Shown: in pieces, positions 56,655 through 64,000 of the stretch
Numbering within the stretch: the stretch's first letter is position 1
Layout: every line of letters starts with the position of its first letter
Assembly (NCBI GenBank): GCA_001788795.1
Contig: MFXH01000001.1
Span: forward strand, 44,525 to 108,524
Length of the DNA: 64,000 nt
Source: Candidatus Peregrinibacteria bacterium RIFOXYA2_FULL_41_18
Lineage (GTDB): Bacteria > Patescibacteriota > Gracilibacteria > UBA1369 > UBA12470
Direction of reading: 5' to 3'
Translations under genes and position numbers: made by a program
The notes under the pieces: generated by a model
Seen by the model: only the letters and a program-made list of their open reading frames with translations
What the model was told of the DNA's origin: nothing
Databases searched by the model: none

Positions 56655-59600
56655 TTATTTATAATTTTTAGGAACTTTTATTCTTTGTCCGACAGAGAGA
56701 TCCGCACTCTTCATCTTGTTATAATCCATAATCACAGAGACATCCGTACCATAACGCTTCGCAATAGTTGTAAGATTATCACCTTTCTTAACCGTATAAT
56801 CAACAATTTCAATTCTCTTGGAAGCAACATCTAGCGTCAACCTGTCTGAACGCTTGGATGACAAAGCGCTGTCCTTACCAAGAAGCTGAGAAGCTTTCAC
56901 CCCGACAAACATGGCATCGGTTGTCCCAACGAAATCGGAACTTTTACCGGAACCTATAACGTTAATGAAATTCGCATCCATATTCCCGTTCAGAACATCA
57001 TAATCTATAAGATTATAATTGTTTGGAAAACCTATGCGACTCCAATCGAAATTGGCCGGATCAGGCTTGGAAAATCTCTGAACCCTGCCTTTATAAGTGA
57101 TACAACCCACTTGGCTATGACAAAGAACGTTTTTCTTAGGGATCTGATATTTCTCGCCAAGAGCTTCAACAAGAGATTTAAGCGCCGCATATTGCTCAGG
57201 CGTAAATTCCTCTCCGGGCTTAGCCGCAACCTCAATACCGAGCGCGGTAGAAGATACATCGCTATCGCCATTCCACTTGCCTTTGGCTCTCTTGTTTTTC
57301 ATCTTCCCAACATGGTCGAAATTATCCTCTATATCTCTCGGCTTATGGATAATTCCATCTCTGCCTATAACAAAATGAGCTCTACCTTTCTTGACAGTTG
57401 GTTCGACACCTCTGTCTTCAGCGGTAGAGTTCGTAGAATGTATGACGATATATTGAGTTTTCTTTCTATCGGAATCTTTATCGATAACCTTGCCGCTTAA
57501 AGGCAAATAAACCTTTCCGGCTTCGAACTTACCATCGGCTGGAAAAGTAGCCCCGGACAAAAATGCTTCATAATCGCCATTATAATCCGGAATCTGCAAA
57601 CCTTGTTTTTCCATTTCCGAATCATACGAAATAGACCAACCATCCTTGGAAGAGACATTGCCTTGGAAAACAGCATAACCGAGCGTACGAGCCGCCAACC
57701 GATCTACCATATCGGAAGACAAATCCGTATTTGGTGTAAGCATAACTTCCGAAGAAGATGGGACCTCCGGAACATTTCGTTTTTGAAGTTCCTCTTTGGC
57801 CTTTTTAGAAACATCGACATCAGCTTTGCGTAAATATTCATCATTTTTAACAATAGCTTCTTGCGAATAATCCAACCATGCTTTCATATAGACACTATTG
57901 GGAAGCCAAATCTCAACATCAGCCGCAATAACATCGGCATCGGAAATACCTCCGCGAGCGATAACTGCAGGATTTCTCTCATTATTGAAATCCACAATCA
58001 TTCGAATAATATTTTGCCTCTCTGCATCTCTTTGTAAATAACTTGCAGGCTCATCATCGGCGGTAAAAGCATCAATACCAAATTCCGTAATCGCCAAACG
58101 TCTTAATTCATTTGAATAAGACCATAAACCTTTTTCAGGAGTGGCAAAAACTCGTGCATAAATAAGCTGGTCATCAGGAACATCTTGGAGAACTCTGACA
58201 GAAGCTCCTTCAAAATCACTTTGTTCCCTAAGCGCATCAACCAATCTTGCATATCTGAGCATAACCGCAACTTGATAAACGGTCATACCGGTATCTTGAC
58301 CATTAATAATAAGATTATTCGACAATAGAGCTTGTCTGGCAGGATCTTGATAGACTTCAATATAAGCGGCAACACCGGGATACTCTAGATAATTCACGGT
58401 ATAAGAATCATCCGCAACAGTCTTGGCATCACCGGAAGTGGCACCAAGCTGCGCACAAATCGCATCCGATAAAGCTTTTTCAAAAGCCATATATCCACCT
58501 TCAGCAGCAGGCTTAACGATATCCCAAACTCTTCTCAAATTTGTCGGTCCTTTATTATAAAGCGCATATGACAAAAGCCTCGTATCATCTTCTTTCAAAT
58601 CACCATATCTCTTATCTTGCGCATAACGATTGAGACACCTGTCGTAATACAAAATACCGGCAACGCTGTTTTTTACCGGATCTTTGAGATCGGCACCTTC
58701 TATAGTGTAGTTATAATATTTCTTCATCTCGGCCTGCGCACCACCGTCAATCTGGAAAAATCCGAGTTCGACATCCGGAATAAGACGGCTTTCCTTCATC
58801 ATTATTGGAAGATAATCTTGAGGATCAAAAGGCCTCTCCAGTAAATCTTCAACCAAACCAAGTCCATTTTTCTTATCATAATAATCTGGGGGAAGAGGCT
58901 GCGTTGCAGCCCTAGCCTTAACATCCGCCTGCAAGCTAGGATAAAGCACGGTTTGGATTTGAGTATGTGCACTGTTCAAAGATTCTATTGCCAATTTCAA
59001 ATTGGGATAAACTTCCTGCAGTTTGACTCTCTCTACTTTCTTAACTTCAGCCCATCTTCTATTCAACTCATCCCTCAACTGCTCGGCGACAGCTCGCATC
59101 TCTTTATCGGTAGTGAGATTATAAACAGGGTTATCCGGACCACCTTTTTCGGCAAAACCTATACCTGTCGAAAAAGGATAAAGATAAAAAGGCTCGTTCT
59201 CATCACCCGTTTCGGGAACAAGATCTACCGTTTCGGAAATAATACGAGCGGCAACCTCGTTAAGCCTGACGCTAGAGGTTTCGGGCGCCTCAACAGGGGC
59301 AACCACAGGTACTGAGACAGCAGTAGTAGTCGTCTCATTGTGTACAAATTTCCACCAATCATTAAGAGACTTCCTCACTATCTCTATCTGTGAATTGTAA
59401 ATTGATTCCGGCAGTTCAATTTGCTCATTATACCAACGCATCCCTCCCTCCTTGAAAATCAACTTACCATCCTCAATTTGGAAAGGCTCATCCTTGAATT
59501 CGGATTCCGGCGTCCTTGTACGATATCCGCCGGCATCAATCATTGATGCGATAACCGAAAGATATTCATAGTCATGCAAAGTCCTAACATCCACACCTTT

Positions 59601-61955
59601 TTCAATAAGAGCTTTAACTGAACTAATATTTTCAATACAAACTTCATCATCAATATATAACTTTTTCAAACCGGACAAATCTTTCAAAACACTTATATCT
59701 TTTACTAAAGTAGTTCCTATATTCAACTCCTCCAAATTAGGAAGCCCTCTTAACGCACTAATATCGGCAACTGTTGCGTTAGATAAATGAAGGATTTTTA
59801 AATTAACAAGATTACTTGCAAAATTTACATCAGATAAATAGGGATTATTGCTCAAAGAAATCATCTCGAGATTCTTAAGATTACCCAAGGAATTAAAGTC
59901 ATTTAATTCCAACCCATAACCATTAATATATTTCAATTTGGGCAAGCCTTTCAAAACATCAAGATCTCTTAAAGAAGAATAGGATATCGAAATATCCTCC
60001 ATACTAACGAACTTAGTCCAATCGACAGAATCAAACTGCTCTTGTGTAATACCTGGTGCATCGGTTGAAAAACCCGTAATTCTTCTGTGAAATCCGGCAG
60101 GAACAGTTTTCAACTGCTCAAATGATGAAACGTTTATAGTAAGATTTCCATAATCAATCTGCTCATCAGTCGCTTCCGGATTATAAACGGCTGCGCCATC
60201 AACATATTTATACGCAGGATGAATAGCATAAAAACTGTTATCTTTCTTAACACAACGACCATCAAAAACAGGATTGACTCTATATTCATCATTGCCAGTT
60301 TTAACAACAATTCCAAGAGATACCAATTTATCCCAATCACCTTCGGATTCTCCAAGTTCATACTGCCCATCCTCATACTCCAACCCTCTAAAATACTCCT
60401 CAGCTTTTTCAAGAGACATTTCCGCCCCTTCGGGAGGCATGACAGTATCTTGCAAATCTTGAGCAGGCTTCATCGCCACAACCCAATCTTCATTAAAATG
60501 CTGAACTATTTTCGGACGATCATAACTATCCGTCAATTTCTTAACGGTATCTTCAACAACAACTGAAGTATAAACAATTTCATTCGAATTAAGATCTTTT
60601 TTAAAAACCAAATCTCCGTTATCAGTATAAGAAAAAGGCGCATCTCGATGAGCTTCCGGCACGGAATCATAAGTGAATTTAGGCTCTGACCCACCACCAA
60701 AAATAAATTTATTAAATTCATCGGTAAGAAACTCTTCTGACTTCTCCTCATTCATTCTTTCAGGTATAGGCGTAACGGTATCTGTTACAGTTTGCTTGGG
60801 AGTTGCCAACTTAGGAGGTGTGACGGTTATCACAAACTTATCCGTAACTTGCTTAGGTACGGTTGTAACCGGCTTATCCACAACTTCTTGTTGAGGAACT
60901 GTAGTCACGGGCTGATTAGTTACAGCCAACGGAGGAGGTGTCACCGTTATCACAAACTTATCCGTAACTTGCCTAGGCACAGTTGTCACGGGCTGATCCG
61001 TAACATTAACCGAAGGCACTGTCGTCACGGGCTGATCCGTAACATTAACCGAAGGCACCGTCGTCACAGGCTGATCCGTAACATTAACCGAAGGTACTGT
61101 CGTTACAGGCTTAGACGGAACATCTGTAACAACAACACCGCCATCTCCAACCCGAACAGGTGGAGTTCCAGCACCGGTTTTAACAACATCTATAACAACC
61201 AGATTCCCCCTACATCCATTTTTCATTTGCCCATAAATCCTCCCGTCTTTAACAACCATTTTTTTGAAAACCAATGCATTAGTCATTTCCAAAGGGATTT
61301 CCATTAACGCACCACCAACAACAATTTTTATCGACAAACGGGACATATCATCAACAAGCTCGGGAAAAAGATTCGGCAAGTTAGACACACCACCACTTTT
61401 ATCGGACTTATCCATTCTACCAGCCAACTCAACCCTTACAGCTTTGCCATAAATCGCTTTATCGAGATTCATCGCCCCTGTGAGAGCCTCGATCGGATCG
61501 TCCTCTTTTTCACTAACAATCTGAGCAGCCATAACCTTCTCAACAATCTCACCTTGATTAGGTCTTGAACTTGCAGCAAGTTTATCAATCAAATAATCAA
61601 CCATTTCCGTTCTCCAAACTTGGCGAGCAAATCTATCCAGAGAAGGATTAATACCATTTTCATTCCAAAGCTTCTGCAGCTTCACTCGCAACTCTTTGTT
61701 CTGTTCCCCTTTGAGAATCCCGTCTTTGCCAAAAGCTTTCCACGCATTAGACAAATCGGCAATCTGTTCAGGAGTCATATTGTCAAAATCCTGATCAACA
61801 ATTTTTTTTGCTTTCGCAATCCCTTCGGCGACAACACTTATAGATTTTTCAGCTTCGTTTTTCTTGATACTTCCACGTTCAACACGACCTTCCAAACGAT
61901 CAAGCATCTCGACAACCGATGAACTTTTAAGACTGTCTTTTGATTGCTCAAACAT
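56655..61955 (-). CDS. Giant multidomain peptidoglycan-hydrolase-like protein (1766 residues)
   Basis: In order: charged helical N-terminus without signal peptide (~1-260); Thr/Pro/Val repeats with a 13-residue unit TTVPSVNVTDQPV (~280-400); ~200 residues of mixed fold with DAPF/GDLVFKKD blocks; leucine-rich repeats (~640-790, e.g. LKNLEMISLSNNPYLSDV); a lytic-transglycosylase-like domain (~1075-1180, IMMKESRLIPDVELGFFQID and LSYALYNKGPTNLRR); a helical stretch; an amidase_2/PGRP domain (~1535-1660, YIVIHSTN, HFVIGRDGIIHKPRD, VLCHSQVGC as zinc-ligand regions); and a C-terminal LysM (YTVKKGDNLTTIAKRYG). It has its own promoter and rbcL follows. It would cut glycan and peptide bonds of peptidoglycan; export route is unclear. 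Confidence 0.85.
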   Translation of the reverse strand: MFEQSKDSLKSSSVVEMLDRLEGRVERGSIKKNEAEKSISVVAEGIAKAKKIVDQDFDNMTPEQIADLSNAWKAFGKDGILKGEQNKELRVKLQKLWNENGINPSLDRFARQVWRTEMVDYLIDKLAASSRPNQGEIVEKVMAAQIVSEKEDDPIEALTGAMNLDKAIYGKAVRVELAGRMDKSDKSGGVSNLPNLFPELVDDMSRLSIKIVVGGALMEIPLEMTNALVFKKMVVKDGRIYGQMKNGCRGNLVVIDVVKTGAGTPPVRVGDGGVVVTDVPSKPVTTVPSVNVTDQPVTTVPSVNVTDQPVTTVPSVNVTDQPVTTVPRQVTDKFVITVTPPPLAVTNQPVTTVPQQEVVDKPVTTVPKQVTDKFVITVTPPKLATPKQTVTDTVTPIPERMNEEKSEEFLTDEFNKFIFGGGSEPKFTYDSVPEAHRDAPFSYTDNGDLVFKKDLNSNEIVYTSVVVEDTVKKLTDSYDRPKIVQHFNEDWVVAMKPAQDLQDTVMPPEGAEMSLEKAEEYFRGLEYEDGQYELGESEGDWDKLVSLGIVVKTGNDEYRVNPVFDGRCVKKDNSFYAIHPAYKYVDGAAVYNPEATDEQIDYGNLTINVSSFEQLKTVPAGFHRRITGFSTDAPGITQEQFDSVDWTKFVSMEDISISYSSLRDLDVLKGLPKLKYINGYGLELNDFNSLGNLKNLEMISLSNNPYLSDVNFASNLVNLKILHLSNATVADISALRGLPNLEELNIGTTLVKDISVLKDLSGLKKLYIDDEVCIENISSVKALIEKGVDVRTLHDYEYLSVIASMIDAGGYRTRTPESEFKDEPFQIEDGKLIFKEGGMRWYNEQIELPESIYNSQIEIVRKSLNDWWKFVHNETTTTAVSVPVVAPVEAPETSSVRLNEVAARIISETVDLVPETGDENEPFYLYPFSTGIGFAEKGGPDNPVYNLTTDKEMRAVAEQLRDELNRRWAEVKKVERVKLQEVYPNLKLAIESLNSAHTQIQTVLYPSLQADVKARAATQPLPPDYYDKKNGLGLVEDLLERPFDPQDYLPIMMKESRLIPDVELGFFQIDGGAQAEMKKYYNYTIEGADLKDPVKNSVAGILYYDRCLNRYAQDKRYGDLKEDDTRLLSYALYNKGPTNLRRVWDIVKPAAEGGYMAFEKALSDAICAQLGATSGDAKTVADDSYTVNYLEYPGVAAYIEVYQDPARQALLSNNLIINGQDTGMTVYQVAVMLRYARLVDALREQSDFEGASVRVLQDVPDDQLIYARVFATPEKGLWSYSNELRRLAITEFGIDAFTADDEPASYLQRDAERQNIIRMIVDFNNERNPAVIARGGISDADVIAADVEIWLPNSVYMKAWLDYSQEAIVKNDEYLRKADVDVSKKAKEELQKRNVPEVPSSSEVMLTPNTDLSSDMVDRLAARTLGYAVFQGNVSSKDGWSISYDSEMEKQGLQIPDYNGDYEAFLSGATFPADGKFEAGKVYLPLSGKVIDKDSDRKKTQYIVIHSTNSTAEDRGVEPTVKKGRAHFVIGRDGIIHKPRDIEDNFDHVGKMKNKRAKGKWNGDSDVSSTALGIEVAAKPGEEFTPEQYAALKSLVEALGEKYQIPKKNVLCHSQVGCITYKGRVQRFSKPDPANFDWSRIGFPNNYNLIDYDVLNGNMDANFINVIGSGKSSDFVGTTDAMFVGVKASQLLGKDSALSSKRSDRLTLDVASKRIEIVDYTVKKGDNLTTIAKRYGTDVSVIMDYNKMKSADLSVGQRIKVPKNYK
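60990..61106 (-). repeat. 39-bp tandem coding repeat
   Basis: Three near-identical 39-bp units encode the 13-residue TTVPSVNVTDQPV repeats; degenerate units continue to ~60780. Likely a flexible, length-variable spacer. Confidence 0.85.
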
Positions 61956-61980
61956 AAATTTTGTTTTTATTTATCTATAA

Positions 61981-62009
61981 ATTGTACCATAAAATCACTC
62001 GATTATCAA
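61981..62009 (-). promoter_or_regulatory. Promoter of the giant hydrolase gene (and possibly rbcL)
   Basis: -35 TTGATA (62004-62009), 17 bp, -10 TACAAT (61981-61986) preceded by TGG. The start codon is 26 bp downstream. Confidence 0.7.
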
Positions 62010-62040
62010 TCCGGATTTCTGAAAAAAATCTCCCATTCTC

Positions 62041-62068
62041 GGTATTCTGTATTCGGTATTCAATATTC
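62041..62068 (+). repeat. Heptamer tract ending exactly at the hflX start
   Basis: GGTATTC, TGTATTC, GGTATTC, AATATTC in register, then ATG. Same arrangement as at trxB. Confidence 0.88.
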
Positions 62069-63184
62069 ATGTCCATGCTTCTCTACTCTCCCCTCCAGCC
62101 CCTTAACCGCGCAATCATCGTAGATGTAATCCCTCCGGAAGTCAGGAAGGAAGACGCCATGCTGCACCTGAAAGAACTTGAACGTCTCATAGAAACATAT
62201 GGAGGAATCACAGTCCTGAAAATAATCCAAAAACGCGGACATCCTTCTCCAAGAACATATATCGGAACCGGGAAGATGGCGGAAATTTCGCAATTGCAAA
62301 AAGAACTGAAAGCGAATGTTGTTGTAATTAACGGATTTGTGAAGCCAAACCAGTTTCACAACCTAACTCTCGCAATCGACTGCGAAGTCCTCGACAGATT
62401 CGAGCTTATTTTGAGAATTTTTGAGAAACACGCAAAAACCGAAAAGGCCAAACAACAGATTCGACTCGCCTATTTGCGATATGAATTCCCTAGATTATTC
62501 AGCAAGCAAGCAGGCCACGCGCAACAAAGAGGCGGATCGGGAACAGTCACAAGAGGAAAAGGCGAAACCCTGCTGCAAGTTAAACGCGAACATCTCCGAA
62601 ACCAAATAAAAGAGATCGAAAAAAAGCTGGAAACAATCCAAAAAGTTAGCGCCAACCAAAGATACCAGCGAAAAAGACACGGATTCGCAACCGCATCGCT
62701 GGTCGGATACACCAACTCCGGCAAATCAACAATCCTTCGCGAGATCACAAACAAGAAAAATGCTTATGTCGCGGATAAACTGTTCGCAACCCTCGAAACG
62801 AAACTCGGGAAAATTTATATAGAAAACTTACACCAACCGGTCCTGCTCGCAGACACGATCGGATTTATAAAAAACCTCCCTCCCTTACTTTTCGAATCTT
62901 TCATAACAACTCTCGAAGAGGTAACCGAATCGGAATTATTAATCCACGTGATAGACGCATCGGATCCGGAAATCGAAGAAAAAATCGAGACTGTCGCTCA
63001 TATCCTTCATGAGTTAAAATGTGACGGCAAACCGATAATAACGGTTTTCAACAAAATCGATTTGGTCAAAAATCCAAAAGCGTTATTGAAAAGATTTGCC
63101 CACCTAAATCCAATCCCATTCTCAGCTATAGAACACAACGGATTCGAGAACCTAAAACAATCAATTAAGAAAAAATTAACATGA
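62069..63184 (+). CDS. hflX: GTPase HflX
   Basis: 371 residues from the ATG that follows the heptamer tract; the longer upstream frame has no family match. HflX splits stalled or hibernating ribosomes. N-terminal HflX domain RTYIGTGKMAEISQLQKEL and FDRFELILRIFEKHAKT-like text, coiled coil with GGSGTVTRGKGETLLQVKR, then the G domain: G1 GYTNSGKST, switch I FATLETKLGKI, G3 DTIGFIKNLPP, G4 NKID. It overlaps the next gene by ATGA. Confidence 0.93.
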   Translation: MSMLLYSPLQPLNRAIIVDVIPPEVRKEDAMLHLKELERLIETYGGITVLKIIQKRGHPSPRTYIGTGKMAEISQLQKELKANVVVINGFVKPNQFHNLTLAIDCEVLDRFELILRIFEKHAKTEKAKQQIRLAYLRYEFPRLFSKQAGHAQQRGGSGTVTRGKGETLLQVKREHLRNQIKEIEKKLETIQKVSANQRYQRKRHGFATASLVGYTNSGKSTILREITNKKNAYVADKLFATLETKLGKIYIENLHQPVLLADTIGFIKNLPPLLFESFITTLEEVTESELLIHVIDASDPEIEEKIETVAHILHELKCDGKPIITVFNKIDLVKNPKALLKRFAHLNPIPFSAIEHNGFENLKQSIKKKLT

Positions 63185-64000
63185 CAAGACGAAGTCCGGA
63201 AACACCGAGCGGAACACCTAGAGAAAATCAAGAAGCTGTAAACCCAACCCTTACATCACCGATACCATGTCCGGCATCTATAAAAGATCATGCAGAGTTT
63301 AAGAGATATAAAGAATCACTTGCGGGAGCGAACGGACAAGAAAGTAGAAACAAATGGACAAGTTTTCACGATTACATACCTAAAATGCGAGAAATATTTA
63401 TTGAAACAGGCGTACCGCAAGACCTGCTATATATCATATTTGTAGAATCGGAATGCAACATAATGGCATCATCGGACGGAACAAAAGGCCCTTTTCAAAT
63501 CAAAGAATCCACAGCAGAAAAATGGGGATTGAAAGTGGTAACAGGAGTAATAGACGAACGCCTTGATCCTTTCAAAGCCGCCAAAACCGCAGCACTGGAA
63601 TTAAGAGATATGTACTTAAAATTTTCAAATTGTACTTATCCGCAACACAGGTGGGGCTGGGCAATGGTTGCTTATAACATTGGAGAACATGCCGCCGAAA
63701 AAGAATACAAACAACATGGAACAAGACTCGATCAATACTTACCTGAGACAACATACGTCCAGAGATTTTATGGAGCAAGAGAAGTGCTAAAAGACCTACC
63801 TCTGGAAACTCCGGTAACTCCAAAAGCAACTCCCATAATATATAAAGAACAATATCAACAAGCTCCAAAAACGCATACCGTAAAAAAAGGAGAAAATATA
63901 ACAGGCATAGCCAAACAATTCGAATCTATAACAACTCTTGAAAAGATCGTAGCATACAATCTTAAAATAAATCCGGGATTCAGCCCGAATGAACTGCAAA
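63181..64000 (+). CDS. Lytic transglycosylase (SLT) / LysM protein, partial
   Basis: Starts in the hflX stop (ATGA) and runs off the right edge after 273 codons. No signal peptide: it opens MTRRSPETPSGTPRENQEA. The SLT-like domain (~res 60-215) shows PQDLLYIIFVESECNIMASS with the catalytic Glu, GTKGPFQIKESTAEKWG and WAMVAYNIGEHAA. A LysM follows (HTVKKGENITGIAKQFESIT, ~res 240-273+). The layout repeats in short form the SLT-plus-LysM parts of the 1766-residue protein on the other side of hflX, so the two probably act in the same cell-wall process. Confidence 0.85.
   Translation, partial: MTRRSPETPSGTPRENQEAVNPTLTSPIPCPASIKDHAEFKRYKESLAGANGQESRNKWTSFHDYIPKMREIFIETGVPQDLLYIIFVESECNIMASSDGTKGPFQIKESTAEKWGLKVVTGVIDERLDPFKAAKTAALELRDMYLKFSNCTYPQHRWGWAMVAYNIGEHAAEKEYKQHGTRLDQYLPETTYVQRFYGAREVLKDLPLETPVTPKATPIIYKEQYQQAPKTHTVKKGENITGIAKQFESITTLEKIVAYNLKINPGFSPNELQ

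Noticed and set aside
60780..61110. Possible CRISPR-like repeat array
   Set aside because: The 39-bp repeats are tandem without unique spacers and encode an in-frame Thr/Pro/Val repeat.

Overview
The window looks like a chromosome segment of a Candidate Phyla Radiation bacterium, most likely a Peregrinibacteria-type lineage. This is inferred from gene content, not from a marker tree. It carries a form II/III-like RuBisCO, an archaeal-type PEP carboxylase, a B12-dependent ribonucleotide reductase with its own cobalamin adenosyltransferase, SLH/LTD/TSP3 surface proteins, many orphan small proteins and AT-rich DNA. TGA is used as a normal stop (ATGA overlaps at 8673 and 63181, TGA end at 27774), so the recoded-UGA Gracilibacteria/Absconditabacteria are unlikely. 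Most start codons lack a Shine-Dalgarno sequence. The + strand is mostly poorer in G than in C, and most housekeeping operons lie on the - strand, so - is probably the leading strand.

Layout. 1-5.8 kb (-): cNMP-binding protein, PilT, GroES-GroEL under a CIRCE operator, a small orphan gene, RNase Y. 6-12.7 kb (+): two tandem paralogous multi-pass membrane proteins (GT-C-like) that share a nearly identical 398-bp core, then a three-repeat lamin-tail surface protein. 12.7-15.2 kb: divergent promoters, one driving a ~118-nt minus-strand unit with a 10-codon Gly/Cys ORF, the other driving arginine decarboxylase plus agmatinase (arginine to agmatine to putrescine). 15.2-20.5 kb: nrdJ behind a promoter with two NrdR boxes, a charged orphan protein, and the adenosyltransferase that makes the NrdJ cofactor. 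15183-15515 has no gene and holds the speB terminator, a repeat tract and the nrdJ control region. 20.6-27.8 kb: small membrane peptide, lipoprotein, thioredoxin reductase-like protein, DJ-1/PfpI protein, NrnA, leucyl aminopeptidase, MgtC/DUF4010 protein, HTH regulator. 27.8-32.3 kb (-): SLH protein, tRNA-Gln with a GIY-YIG gene wedged between it and a broken tRNA copy, an orphan membrane protein, Gmk. 32.4-35.3 kb (+): DUF2339-like and TSP3 proteins of deviating base composition. 35.3-35.7 kb: an unidentified structured RNA with its own promoter and terminator. 35.8-45.6 kb: SSB, TRM11-like methyltransferase, tRNA-Asn, a MazF-like remnant, PsiE, ParB-like protein, TypA, rhodanese, PEP carboxylase, FkbM and orphans. 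45.6-52.2 kb (-): an F1Fo ATP synthase cluster in the unusual order E-F-H-A-G-D-C-I-B. 52.4-55.2 kb: beta-propeller protein, queuosine-precursor transporter, ZIP transporter, small membrane protein. 55.3-62 kb (-): RuBisCO behind a 1766-residue peptidoglycan-hydrolase-like protein. 62-64 kb (+): HflX and the start of a lytic transglycosylase/LysM protein.

The main structure not explained by genes is a dispersed family of degenerate 7-bp-period tandem tracts in more than fifteen intergenic gaps. Several end exactly at, or run into, the 5' end of a gene. Two genes abutting such tracts (TRM11-like, ZIP), and also arginine decarboxylase, have open conserved N-terminal frames with no ATG, GTG or TTG. 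The most system-like locus is the minimal GIY-YIG/tRNA-Gln arrangement at 29.6-30.0 kb.
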